DNA of 64,000 nt from Owenia fusiformis (lineage: Eukaryota > Annelida > Polychaeta > Sabellida > Oweniidae), in the NCBI GenBank assembly GCA_903813345.2, contig CAIIXF020000009.1, forward strand, positions 16,767,759 to 16,831,758, read 5' to 3'. A model generated the notes under the pieces. The model made no database searches. It had not been told where the DNA came from and saw only the letters and a program-made list of their open reading frames with translations. Position numbers and translations under genes: made by a program. Numbering within the stretch: position 1 is the first letter of the stretch; each line of letters starts with the position of its first letter. Positions 1-10,182 of the stretch are shown piece by piece.

Positions 1-790
1 CTCCAAAAGTTTGTCAACCTTAGCACCCCCCTCCCCATTGAACTACGTGTTCAAACCTCTTTATATTTTAATTTTTATTTACATAACCTACGAGGAAAAT
101 ACTTAATATGATATTGATGGAAATGTAAATTGACTTTATTTCCTATGCCTCCAAATTTTACCATTTTTTTCCTCAATTACAATAGGTTGAAAATTGATGA
201 TAAATCAATTGAATTTTTGAAAATCGACATTCCCATGTAAACCAATGGGAAATGGTACTGTAGGTTTGCCGCAAGTCATATGACAGAATATTCATCCATC
301 CGAGTTCTTGTAAAAAATACAAGTTAGGTAGTCTATTGAATTTGCTAACTTTATTGAATAATAAAATTGATACGTTTCTTCAGGTTTCAAAAAGTTAGAG
401 ATCTTCAAAGTCAAAATTATTATTCAAAAAACTCCTCCCATTGAAATAACACATAAGGCGAAAAGGATTTTCAAAATGACTTTTAAGCTCTGTAACTTTA
501 GTATTCAAAAAGTAAGCTGAACAATTAGCGTGCAAAAAGTTAGATAATTCAATTTTCTATATAAAAATATTTTTTTGGTGAATCCTTTACTGGACTATAT
601 ATCCTGAAATCAGATTTGCCCCGAACACACCATTTCCGATTGGTTTACATAGGAATGACGATTTTCGAAAAGTCATCAAAATTATCAATTTTCTACCTTT
701 ATTGTAATTGAGGGAAAATTTGGGAAAATTTGGAGGCATTGGAAATGAAGTCAAGTTACATTTCAATCATGTATCTTCCACAAAAATGAC
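1..790. repeat. Foldback/dispersed repeat (family 1), inverted arms ~110-276 and ~630-775
   Basis: The two arms are imperfect reverse complements: each carries the motif CCTCAATTACAATA or its complement, then a stretch matching AATCGACATTCCCATGTAAACC. Relatives lie at 8155-8330 (same orientation, truncated) and 24990-25445 (opposite orientation, nearly the whole left half). No coding potential is seen. The three copies show an interspersed, probably non-autonomous DNA element. The ends and any target duplication are not resolved because the left end is cut by the window edge. Confidence 0.55.
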
Positions 791-954
791 TGACATCTGT
801 TGACTTTCCATAATTTTATTAGTTCTTTGTTAATAAAATCAGACCAAAATCAGAAATATTTACTTGACCAAAGCATGAAAAGTGTAAAAAGCTAAACGTA
901 ATATTTCCAATAAACACGGCTTTAGAAACGGGCAATCTATTTTATTTAATAAGC

Positions 955-960
955 AACCAA
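955..960. repeat. Left target-site duplication AACCAA
   Basis: The 6-bp AACCAA immediately outside the left terminus is repeated exactly at 6730-6735 outside the right terminus. Confidence 0.75.
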
Positions 961-1014
961 AGTAGTATTATCCGTTGTCGAGCATCCTTGGTAGATCGGT
1001 AGATCGGTAGATTG
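961..1014 (+). repeat. Left terminal inverted repeat of the Polinton-like element
   Basis: It reads AGTAGTATTATCCGTTGTCG, then a triplicated GGTAGATC motif. It is an essentially perfect inverted copy of 6676-6729. Beyond it, 1015-1100 is a short tandem array of a GATATAATAGGGAGTAT-like unit with no counterpart at the right end. Confidence 0.8.
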
Positions 1015-1100
1015 AGCAGGAGTATGATATAATAGGGAGTATGATATAATAGTGACGATATAATAGGAAGTATTAGATATAATAGGGAGTATGTGGATAA
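1015..1100. repeat. Short AT-rich tandem array next to the tRNA gene
   Basis: About four imperfect units carry GATATAATAGGGAGTAT between the left terminal repeat and the tRNA gene. Many transposon subterminal regions contain such arrays; nothing further can be said. Confidence 0.5.
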
Positions 1101-1106
1101 AATTTA

Positions 1107-1177
1107 GGAGACACCCGGATTTGAACCAGGGACCTATCAATCTGCAGTCGATTGCTCTACCACTGAGCTATATCTCC
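1107..1177 (-). tRNA. tRNA-Cys (GCA)
   Basis: The minus strand folds as a complete 71-nt cloverleaf. The acceptor stem is GGAGATA/TGTCTCC, the D arm contains TAGCTCAGTGGTAGAGC (A box), the anticodon loop CTGCAGA with anticodon GCA closes a 5-bp stem, and the T arm CCTGG-TTCAAAT-CCGGG forms the B box. No intron. It lies inside the left terminal region of the Polinton-like element, 146 bp from its tip and 282 bp from the plus-strand ORF. It looks intact. Whether it is expressed or is a passenger copy cannot be told from sequence alone. Confidence 0.88.
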
Positions 1178-1458
1178 ATCCTTCTATTTTGATAAAACAT
1201 GTATAACTTGATGGGTTTTACATGATTTTGATCTAGCAAACATAATTCATTACTAAAATGGATTCAACCTTGCATAACATGTCCAAGAATAGCCTCCTAG
1301 AGAAAGAAGTGATATAACAGTGGATTTAACCTCCCGTGCAAGATCTAGAATCGGATAAGATCTCGACATACTCGAATTAAAAGTTCATATATAAGGTTGC
1401 TCATAGTTTTTCCTGGCATTTTCCTACTCGTTCGTGATACTTATAGCATTACAAAACC

Positions 1459-1824
1459 ATGAAGCTTGTACCCTATGTAGACAATGCAGAAAATTGGCAC
1501 ATGTTAATCAAAGAAGTCGGAGAGAATAGAGTGTTGACGCAAGTAGGGTTTGGAAAAAAGCGTACACCCATCAGCGCCATTAGAGAATCCATCCAGGTGA
1601 TATCCCCAGTGCAAGCCATCGTCGAAAGAGCTAAAGCCCAAATCGAGCATCAAAAGAAGGTGGAAGAAAATGATCCTAATCAGAACAAGGTGTCCAAACT
1701 TAGGCAATCGAGAACGAAAACTGGACAACAAGCTGTGTTCAAGAAGAAAAGCATCGGAAAACCCAGAATGAACTTGTATAAACCACCAGGTATCCCAGCG
1801 TATCCGGTGAGGGGCAGGAAATGA
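1459..1824 (+). CDS. Small basic protein of the Polinton-like element, function unknown
   Basis: An intact 121-residue ORF. The first ~60 residues look folded (start MKLVPYVDNAENW, then a segment with VLTQVGFGKKRTPISAIRE). The second half is strongly basic and proline-containing (KVSKLRQSRTKTGQQ, then IPAYPVRGRK at the C-terminus). Such short basic tails are common in virion core or DNA-condensing proteins of adenovirus-like and Polinton-like lineages, but I do not recognise a family, so that role is inference. It converges with the ATPase gene and has its own poly(A) signal at 1871. The lack of stops in a short element suggests recent mobility or selection. Confidence 0.6.
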   Translation: MKLVPYVDNAENWHMLIKEVGENRVLTQVGFGKKRTPISAIRESIQVISPVQAIVERAKAQIEHQKKVEENDPNQNKVSKLRQSRTKTGQQAVFKKKSIGKPRMNLYKPPGIPAYPVRGRK

Positions 1825-1870
1825 TTATGTACTGATACAATTGACATTTTCTATGTGATTTGAACATGAC

Positions 1871-1876
1871 AATAAA
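1871..1876 (+). promoter_or_regulatory. Poly(A) signal for the small basic-protein ORF
   Basis: AATAAA lies 47 nt after the stop codon of the 1459-1824 ORF, a suitable distance for a compact viral-type gene. Confidence 0.45.
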
Positions 1877-2045
1877 ACAATTAAAGATATTTTCTGGGTT
1901 TGTTATATCATTAAGGATAGCAATATAGTATAGTGAGTAATATCGTAGCATAGAATTGGAAACATAGCATTGTGGTATAAATGGTACACTCTTCATTTCT
2001 GAGAGAGTAGATTAATTTGAACAAATACATCTATGTTACTGTATA

Positions 2046-2055
2046 TTTATTTATT
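2046..2055 (-). promoter_or_regulatory. Overlapping poly(A) signals for the A32-type ATPase gene
   Basis: Two overlapping AATAAA hexamers on the minus strand lie about 50 nt past the ATPase stop codon. Confidence 0.45.
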
Positions 2056-2100
2056 TACAAGTACATGTACATCATGTTTCTTTACAATTCAGCTGGAATA

Positions 2101-3780
2101 TCATAGATTGTATTCATCATCCTCATGATCAGAATCATTTTCACTAGCAGTGTGTTTTTCATCATCTGATTGTTGTTCATCGCTGGATTCTTCACTTGTT
2201 GATGCATCATCCGTGAACAATTCTCCCGCCAAATATGAATATTTGTTTAGTGTTTTTTTTACTGCTCTGGATGGAGACATGCCTTTTTCCAATAGTACCT
2301 CTACTTCTTTCATAATATCACGATGAATTTCACTGTAACTTAGGCCCAGTATATTTGTTATAAGTTCTCCATAGTGATTCAAGAATCGTTGTCTGACACT
2401 AAACACATATTTCCGTCTAGCTTTCTCTACAGCCATTTTAGTTGACATTCCTCTGTCTCTATACTTCTCCACCAGTTCATTCAAATCATCTTGGAGTTCA
2501 TTGATGACTTTTTTCTTAATACGATTCAAAGTTGCATTCTCGCTCAAGTCTTCAGTATGGAAATCACCTCTTGTGCTATCATTTTCATCAGTCTCCCTCA
2601 ACTCGGGACAATGTTTATTGTGTTCCCTTACGTCAAATGGTGACATCATCACTACACCACAATCAGGACAATGAGGGGTAGAATTCGTCTGGGCAGGTAT
2701 ATTGGATCTTCTGTTCATTGTATATCCCATACATGGATTCATTGTGGCTTTCATGTTTGGATTCACCGTGCATTGCATACTTGGATTCATGTTTGATTCT
2801 ACAACGATGCGTGGAGTACTGTTTTTCTGTTGGTTGATATCCTTAAATGGTTCTTGATTTAGCTTTACAGCTCTACTTATCAGCTCTACATTGCTATATG
2901 GCATTTGTATTGTGTTAAGCAATTGTGATTGGTCCTCTTTGCTGTAAGAATATTGCACAGAAGGTACCCCTAAAGGTTGATTCTTATCAGCTACAACATC
3001 GTACAATCTCAAATGTTCGGGAGTTTCTTGCTTCAAATCAATCAATAGATGTCCGAATGGTTCTTGGGTTGCCTTTTCATAAGCATCCAATAATTTCCTT
3101 GACTTTCCAGGATACATCTGGTTTGCTAATACAGCCACCTGTTGGCGATCTCTAGGATTTTTATACAACACTATGTAGTGACAGTTTAGACTCATAGTTC
3201 TGCTTTCACGGCCATGATGAAACAGATTCTGCATGAGACAGATGACACTCAAATTTCTGTGGTGAGATCCTTTAGTATATAGCTCAGAAATCCGTTTATC
3301 TCTTGTCATATCAGCCATCAGATCATCGAAAATGAGTAGATTTCTTACATTGACATCTAGAAAACTCTGGTCACTCAATGACTCTGGAATTCCCATCATG
3401 AATTCTATATTTGGAAAGTGTGTCTTTATTTCGACGTACATGGGCTGCCACTGACCAAAACACCAAATGATCCGTTGTGGCGGAGAGCTTATCCTTTTGC
3501 TGGCATTTTCGATGAGTTCTTTGACAAACGTTGACTTGCCCGAACCGGTTGGACCTACGACCATCATCGTGAAAGGATGGTGGAGCACCTTTTCCCTTTC
3601 ACCATTGTAGGCATCCGCTGCTGAGTTTGTTGATGAATGAAATCCATCACCATACGGTATACAAGTAGGCACCATGATGCGTTTTTGAAATGCATGGTCA
3701 TTTCTTTTATGACGATACATGCTGGTTGCGTGACTAAATGTTTTTCCACACTCGCAGGAATATGAAGAGATTCGAGGCAT
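2101..3780 (-). CDS. A32-like (FtsK/HerA-superfamily) packaging ATPase with zinc fingers
   Basis: An intact 559-residue ORF. Residues ~8-29 form a C2H2 finger (CECGKTFSHATSMYRHKRNDH). A P-loop NTPase core follows: Walker A VVGPTGSGKST near residue 75, then Walker B LLIFDDLM near 150. A KGSHHRNLSVICLMQN segment and the NPRD motif are typical of the metazoan Pox_A32-like family. Near residue 370 there is a second CPDC...H...C finger. The last ~150 residues hold two related helical modules, each with GMS.(K/R).AV.K, then an acidic Ser/Asp/Glu tail. In poxviruses and Polintons this ATPase drives genome packaging into capsids. Polinton ATPases are usually much shorter, so the finger fusion and long C-terminus are unusual. 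Family confidence is high; the function here is inferred. Confidence 0.82.
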   Translation of the reverse strand: MPRISSYSCECGKTFSHATSMYRHKRNDHAFQKRIMVPTCIPYGDGFHSSTNSAADAYNGEREKVLHHPFTMMVVGPTGSGKSTFVKELIENASKRISSPPQRIIWCFGQWQPMYVEIKTHFPNIEFMMGIPESLSDQSFLDVNVRNLLIFDDLMADMTRDKRISELYTKGSHHRNLSVICLMQNLFHHGRESRTMSLNCHYIVLYKNPRDRQQVAVLANQMYPGKSRKLLDAYEKATQEPFGHLLIDLKQETPEHLRLYDVVADKNQPLGVPSVQYSYSKEDQSQLLNTIQMPYSNVELISRAVKLNQEPFKDINQQKNSTPRIVVESNMNPSMQCTVNPNMKATMNPCMGYTMNRRSNIPAQTNSTPHCPDCGVVMMSPFDVREHNKHCPELRETDENDSTRGDFHTEDLSENATLNRIKKKVINELQDDLNELVEKYRDRGMSTKMAVEKARRKYVFSVRQRFLNHYGELITNILGLSYSEIHRDIMKEVEVLLEKGMSPSRAVKKTLNKYSYLAGELFTDDASTSEESSDEQQSDDEKHTASENDSDHEDDEYNL

Positions 3781-3849
3781 GTTGCCTCATCTAATGCTAT
3801 CAGTTAAATGATAATATGTTCAAAGTATCACTATTAAATAGTCTATACA

Positions 3850-4075
3850 TCAGCTCGTGAACATTTGTGACCACACTAGTGAACATCTGAGAACAATGCT
3901 AGTGAACATATGAAAACAATGCTATTGAACATTTGGGAACATTGGCAAACCACACTAGTGAACATTTGTGACCACACTAGAGAACATAAGTGAACATCTG
4001 TAAACATTTGTGAACAATGCTAATGAATGCATGTCAACATTTGTGAACAATACTCGTGAACAGCAGTGAACAAGA
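3850..4075. repeat. Degenerate short tandem repeat upstream of the ATPase gene
   Basis: About eight imperfect units built on GTGAACATTTGTGAACA and CACACTAGTGAAC lie just 5' of the ATPase start. The position suggests an upstream non-coding array of the element; regulatory meaning is unknown. Confidence 0.5.
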
Positions 4076-5640
4076 TTTACAAAAAATAAAGACATGTATT
4101 CCAAGTCCCCCCTCCCCTTCAACGCTTTTGTGTCATCCTGTATCCTGCCTGTAAATAAGACAACAATCCTTATTAGAATTAAAATTAAAGGGATCACAAA
4201 GATGAGATGAGACTGTTACGATGCTACAATAACTCTTACTTGATTATGAAGCTCGTTATTTGGCAGTGTCTCTAAAAAGGTTACTTTCAACTTTAATGTT
4301 GATTGAGACTCAAACCTTCAATGACATACATCGTTTCAATTTAAAGTTTAGGGAAAACACTGGCATGCTTTTGAAACATAACTTTTGTTGCTACTTTAAA
4401 TAATTTCTATTCAATGGTTATATGATGTGAAATAAACATATGGTTATCTGCTATCATATTAGTACCGACTGCTATATCAGTGGCGAGTCAATTTAATATA
4501 AAGTGTAATTGGTTGATAAGTATCACGTGTGTCTCTACCTATAACCACCTTTGGTCACTATCATCAACTCCTACATATTATCAGGTTTCAACGTGTCGCA
4601 TCCTTCACTTCTCGATGCAATCATACAGTAGCGGACAGTGCCAAGGACAGATATATCAGTACAATCCGTAGAGGCTATGGATTTGTCATGGAAGTTAACC
4701 CTATGGAAGCACATTTAACTGAGTAATGGTTACCTCTTTGTTTTCTGAAGGCGCGATAAACTCTTTGAATTACAGTGCTACATTGCGTAAACCATAAGAA
4801 ATACGCTTAGCTTCTTGTAATTTTAGCATGAGGACTGAAACACGTGCTAAAACATATGTTTGAAATCGTGCTGCTGGTTCAAGTGAATTTTAAACAGAAA
4901 TCTGACAAAGAAGGACAACATTTCTTTGGTGAGTTTTAATTATATTCAATGTAAGATAAACCGTTGAATAAATTCATGGTAGAGCTTGTTGGATAACCTG
5001 CAGAAAGAGCGTAGCTCATTTAACAACTAAGTTAAGGTGGTACGTGGTTTTTGGAGGAATGTCCGACCCGAATTAAAACCATTCACACTCATTCTTGGAC
5101 CTTAATTGAGGTGTTAAAACTTTTTGGTCCTTTAATTTCTGATGTTTTTGAGAGTCAATGTGATTTCCCATGTAAGCGCACTTACGCAATTTGATTTTTA
5201 GTCTCCTAATTTAGGTGAAAAATATTTTCAGGCTGGTATTTGAAGACAAATTTGCATTTCAAAGTGAAGCTCTCGTCATATTTTCCAAACAATTGTATGA
5301 TAGATAGCTCATTAATTTATTCATCAATACCTCGACACAACATTGTCTAGTATGAGAGGTGTCTACATAGCTGAACACAAGATACTCCTTATTCATAAGT
5401 AAACTATTTTCGAAGTGGTTTCGCATTGTTCCATGTTTTCCAAAATGCACCAGGGCGCCTTTTACTCCAACTCAAAATAATCATCTAATGCCTTTTCCAG
5501 GTACGAGCTTATTGGATGCGTGACAGGACGCAGAAACATAAACATACAGAATAAAATAAAATTTGGATCTCTTAAAGTGCGATATGATACACCATGAACC
5601 TGTTCTGATGGAACACTATAATGAAGGTTGACTACGATCC
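4076..5640. other. Non-coding interior of the Polinton-like element
   Basis: No ORF with a recognisable product. Full-length Polintons carry polymerase B and capsid genes in such a position, and no remnant of these is visible. A direct duplication and terminal arrays follow. Confidence 0.4.
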
Positions 5641-5808
5641 TTCAGCGTGAATTATAATATTATAATATAAAATACAGGTAATAAATATACACAATGCTAT
5701 AAAGATTTTGTTGTGTACAAAAACGTGAATTCAGCGTGAATTATAATATTATAATATAAAATACAGGTAATAAATATACACAATACTATAAAGATTTTGT
5801 TGTGTACT
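5641..5808. repeat. Two-copy 89-bp direct tandem duplication
   Basis: TTCAGCGTGAATTATAATAT starts at 5641 and again at 5730, and the copies stay nearly identical through AAGATTTTGTTGTGTAC. This is a recent local duplication inside the Polinton-like element. Confidence 0.75.
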
Positions 5809-6675
5809 TACCAAATATTTGAAGTGTTTTTTCTTGAAAATCTTGACACATACCCCTTCCTCTTATAGCACTAGATTATGTAAGTTTGTGTACATTGTTA
5901 TCATAACACGGGTGGTGTTTATCTTATCTGAATCCCGGGGAGGCTATCTATTCAGAAAGGAGTAGGTGACACATTGGGGCTCCCCAAGGGTTATGTGACA
6001 AGGCGACCGGACCTCTAAAATGTGACTTTAAGGTATTTCAAAAACGAACAAATGTGACAAATAAATCCTTGCAAGTGACAATTGTGTATATTTATCCGAC
6101 TGACAAGTGTTTTGAAAGTGACAAAAATAGATAATTCGTCCTGAATGTAATTGGATGCAAATTAAGATGACTTATTCCAACCAGTAATCAAACGATCCAT
6201 TTGTTGCATTAAATGCTTTGACTCACTAAAGAGAAATTAATCTGACAAAATATGGCAAGTAAATTTTAAATGTGACAAAAGCGTCCTCACTGCCCCCTCT
6301 TGGGCAGCCCTTACATTCATTTAGCCTCTTACAGATGTTGTCTTACCCATATTATCTTATCTTTATCTTATCCGAATCTAGATCTTGCACGGGTTGGTAC
6401 GGGAGGCTAAAACCATTTAGAAGGGAGACATTTAGCCTCTTAGCCTTATCTGAATCCAATGTCGTAATTTAATTTGAATCCACTGCTAGATTAAAACATT
6501 ACTCATCGGTATAAAAAGTTACTTATCTGAATCCCCGGGTCTCACCTTATCTGATTCCACTGCTAAATTAAAAAAGTTACTTGTTATCTTATCTGATTCC
6601 ACGTTTTCTTATCTAAAAAAGTTACTTGTTATCTTATCTGATTCCATGTTATCTTATCTTGTTATCTTATCTTAT

Positions 6676-6729
6676 CAATCTACCGATCTACCGATCTACC
6701 AAGGATGCTCGACAACGGATAATACTACT
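6676..6729 (-). repeat. Right terminal inverted repeat of the Polinton-like element
   Basis: This is the inverted partner of 961-1014, ending CT and followed by the AACCAA duplication at 6730-6735. Just inside, 6486-6670 is a degenerate tandem array of units containing TTATCTTATCTGATTCCAC. Confidence 0.8.
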
Positions 6730-6735
6730 AACCAA

Positions 6736-8150
6736 CGCGGTGATTAATTCCACGCATTCCTGACAAATAGGGTTCGGACCACTGGGATTCGAACGAATTG
6801 GGCGACCAGCCTTTTCACGTTTAAGTTGTCTAGGTCAAAGTAGTTTCAAGATGTGGGACATCCTCCGAACACAGGCCTCCAGAAAAGGGACCACATTAGT
6901 GTCTGTTATGATGTCATTTAGAAAGTGATTAACTTACTTAGTAAACGTACATGTACTACAATATCATAATATGTGATTGAATACTATTACTATGTATATC
7001 GTTTGGCTCGTATATCCTTTTAAGTTTGATAAAGACGTTGGCGTTGTTGCATCAGCACATTGGTGTTTTTGCATCATTGATAATAAACATAATGGTGTTG
7101 CATCAATAGTAGGGAACTAAAACCGTGAATTTATCGCTTCTGAATGATGCTACATGTATATCAATGACAGTATTTTAAAATATAGATCGTGCGCTAACTG
7201 TACGTGTATGATTATCGAGAAACTTGTCCTAGAAATGGGTTTTAATTGAGAAAACAAAATATCTTGCGAAAATCTATCACCGGAAGGCCGGCCATCTTGA
7301 TGCAACAACACGGTGTTGCATGCATCACGATACCCCCTGGATTGACTACGAAAAAAATCGAGCACTGTTCGAAAATCTTTTAACGTTATTAGAAAGTTAA
7401 ATGTCTTCCTAAACGAATACACAAAATATCAAACATGAAATCCTTAATGCATTCCTCAGATTATGTTTTTAAAACCTACAACAAACCTACATCATTTTCC
7501 GGCTTTGCTTCAAATCGGTTAAATAGTGACATCGTACATCCAAAGTGTACTACGGTATATTTTGTCACTGTCACGTGACTGTACCTTGTCGATGGTTAGG
7601 CGTAGCCCACGCAGCAATGAGGCTTTGAGATCAACTAGGCGTCCGTCAGTTGGTCCGACCCTCCGTCCACCTTGACTCTGGGTTGCTACATGTACCAACG
7701 AAATGTTCGGCTAGATATGATAATATTCCAGTTACAGAGTAACATAGATAAGGGCTATGCACTGGGAAGTATTTGATACAGGGTTTATCCCGAGGGAAAT
7801 ATTTGTATATCCCGAGGGACCGGACAATCCAGGTAACGATAATCGTATTCACCTTCCAATCCCGCTTACGAACATCGAATTTACCTCCCGGGAATTTTTG
7901 CCAAACAAAGCTTCTTATTACGTTCAGTTGGGTTGATATAGCGTGGGATATTGATGGTGAGAAACGATATCAAATTGTTTCCAAACAAGGATAGAAATAG
8001 AGAGAGATTGAACCATGAGAAGTATAAGGCTGTGTTAGTCTTTTAAACAGGCGAATTCGTAATTTCAATATCATCACTGTTCCACAACTATACCATCATG
8101 ACAAAATGGCTACGTGACTTTGTTACGAATTTTTTGTTTTCTCGATTTAA
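6736..8150. other. Intergenic stretch without recognised genes
   Basis: I see no coding exon. At 6768-6800 the minus strand has a B-box-like GTTCGAATCCCA, perhaps a tRNA-derived SINE remnant, but no cloverleaf can be drawn. Confidence 0.35.
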
Positions 8151-8154
8151 CCTA

Positions 8155-8330
8155 CTCCCCTCCATAAGTTTGGCAACCTTAGCTCCCCCATTGAACTCAG
8201 TACTGATGATGTTAAAGCCTCTTTATGTTTGAATTTTTATTTACTCATGATGGAAACGTGTTGATTTTACTTCCAATACCTCCAATTTTCCCAATTTTTT
8301 CCTCAATTAGCCTACAATAGCTTTTACTCT
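8155..8330. repeat. Truncated copy of repeat family 1
   Basis: It matches 1-190 in the same orientation (AGTTTGGCAACCTTAGC, then CCTCCAATTTTCCC and TTTTTTCCTCAATTA). The match stops just before the repeat at 8352. Confidence 0.6.
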
Positions 8331-8351
8331 CAGCGGTTGTTGGACTTCAAA

Positions 8352-8400
8352 GTAAAGAGCAGGCCCGTAGCCAGAGGGGAAGCTGGGGGAGCGGAAGCCA
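8352..8400 (+). repeat. CCCGTAGCCAGAGGGG-type repeat fragment, inverted partner at 9660-9708
   Basis: CAGGCCCGTAGCCAGAGG followed by AGCTGGGGGAGC is reverse-complementary to 9660-9708. The 9519-9708 block is itself a small foldback with the same GCCCGTAGC ends and a poly-G tract at 9557-9572. Same family in two places. Confidence 0.5.
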
Positions 8401-8501
8401 GGCAAGAAGAGTACCCGCTTACTCGAGTCTCTAGCCAAAACAGTGGCCTTAGAAGAAGGTAAGTACCCGCAAATGATAAATAGCGAAACATGAGGAAAAT
8501 A

Positions 8502-9142
8502 TACAGGGTGGTCCAAAGAAAGTGAACCCCTGCAACTGGCCATATTTTTCCAGTGAAATCATGAACATACCCCTATATGATCTTGAAATGTCAATATCTT
8601 CATAATTCATGGACCAATTCTTATGATATATGGCTCAAAACATTGAATATTGGATTTTCTTTTGATTTTTTAAAGATATTTGATGAAGGGGTTATCAGAT
8701 TCCTGGTCACAGGGGGAAACTTCCTTCCATAAGAGGCCTTCCTCTAACTGTTGGTGTAGGTAACATACCCCTGAACTGTTGAACAGTTAAAAATACTTCA
8801 AAATGATCAATGAAAGTGTGAAATGTGTTTTCTGCCCAAATAGTGTCCCATTTGTCATATGGTATGGTTTAAACTTGTAACTCTAACTGAAAGCTGTTTA
8901 AGATCATCCAATGTGTTTCAACAATTTCCATGAATCACACTTGTAAAATTTTGCACAATATCTAATTTCCAGGCATGTTTGTTAAACGCTTGTAATTTCC
9001 TCAAAATTTAAGACTGAGAATAAATTATGGCATCAACCCAAATTTTAGACCTTTCTCTACAACATGTGATAATATGAGCCAATTCATGCATGTATTAAGA
9101 AAAATGTAGCCTGTTGCAGAGGTTCACTTTTTTTGGACCCTG
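8502..9142. mobile_element. Mariner-type MITE
   Basis: The inverted ends are CAGGGTGGTCCAAAGAAAGT (8502 on) and the complement of TTTTTTTGGACCCTG (ending 9142). TA dinucleotides flank both ends (8500-8501, 9143-9144), as for Tc1/mariner insertions. The 641-bp interior has no ORF, so it is non-autonomous. Confidence 0.7.
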
Positions 9143-9443
9143 TATATTGTGTGGATTTCCTTGTGTTTTTATGCAAAATAGCACGCTCCGTCACAGCGGA
9201 CAAATTTTTCGATACCAGCCACAGTCTATATGCATATTACAAGAGAAGGTAGATAGACTAATGATTTGGACTTGCCCCAAATCATAGAATTTAGAATTTT
9301 AGAATTTATTAAGGCACGGCCACTGTGTTATGAGGGCATGGCCAGACTACAATTATACAAATTACATTTATACAGTTACATTTATACAGTCACATTAATC
9401 TACAAAGATATTGTGTTGTAATGGTTGCGATGTTATAGGTTTC

Positions 9444-10060
9444 TTATAATACAACATACCGTCTGTCTCATCCTTTATAGGACATGCAGTACAATCATAA
9501 CTGCATATAGACTGCTTGCCCGTAGCTAGCTTTTACCGAGGAGGGCGGGGAGCTTTTTTCCAGGGGGGGGGGGGGCTTTTTCCCAATTTTGGATAAAAAG
9601 CATGCGAAAAATTCTCAGAATGGTGCAAAACTGCATGGTTTTGAAAGAATTTCTGGCCAGGGGGGGAGCTTCTGCTCCCCCAGCTCCCCCTCTGGCTACG
9701 GGCCTGGACTGTGATACCAGCCTGTGGTTGCCGGGATGTTATTTTAGTTTGTTGAGCTGAGGTCAGTCTCAATTTTCCAAATAAGGTAAGATTTGAGGAT
9801 ATGATCAGATGGCAGAATCACACTCCCATAAATTTCACAAGCTTATAAGGGGCCTTATAAGGTCATAGCCTATGATTTGATGATCCGTAAATAAGTCCAT
9901 GTTGAGCGGGTTTTCATTCCTTTGTCCGTAGTTTGCATTCGACCTACACAAATAATGATGACGTAGTGCACTTCACGTTTCTAAAAATGAGTTTAAAATC
10001 GACAAAAAGAACACTTTCCTCGCCTATAAAGGATGAGACAGACGGTATGTTGTATTATAA
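9444..10060. repeat. Perfect 38-bp inverted repeat pair (9444-9481 / 10023-10060)
   Basis: The arm carrying CCGTCTGTCTCATCC at 9444-9481 is exactly reverse-complemented at 10023-10060. Between them lies the GC-rich 9519-9708 foldback. Probably the ends of another MITE, interrupted by a later insertion. Confidence 0.55.
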
Positions 10061-10182
10061 TCCAACTTTAATAGGCTCATAAATATAAGGAGGACGCTTT
10101 GAAAATATTTACTTTCGGAAGAAGTGTACAAAGTTGTCACTCGTTGTTTTTTGTGACTGAAATTCCCAAATTTCCGGCTCAT

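Larger units (their letters stand above)
961..6729. mobile_element. Short Polinton/Maverick-like element with A32-type ATPase
   Basis: The ends are inverted repeats. 961-1014 (starting AGTAGTATTATCCGTTGTCG) is the reverse complement of 6676-6729, which ends GGATAATACTACT. The direct repeat AACCAA flanks both ends (955-960 and 6730-6735), a 6-bp target duplication. A second homologous inverted segment (1322-1370 against 6363-6412, with CGTGCAAGATCTAGA) shows that the terminal repeats were ~400 bp long and have diverged. Termini beginning 5'-AG and 6-bp duplications are hallmarks of Polintons, and the internal packaging ATPase fits. The polymerase, integrase, protease and capsid genes of full-length Polintons (15-20 kb) are absent, so this is a short, probably non-autonomous derivative. 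Confidence 0.8.

Noticed and set aside
6515-6545. Possible remnant of the tRNA gene in the right terminal region (CCCCGGGTCTCACC)
   Set aside because: Only a short GC-rich match, set in a tandem array; no B box or stem, so probably chance.
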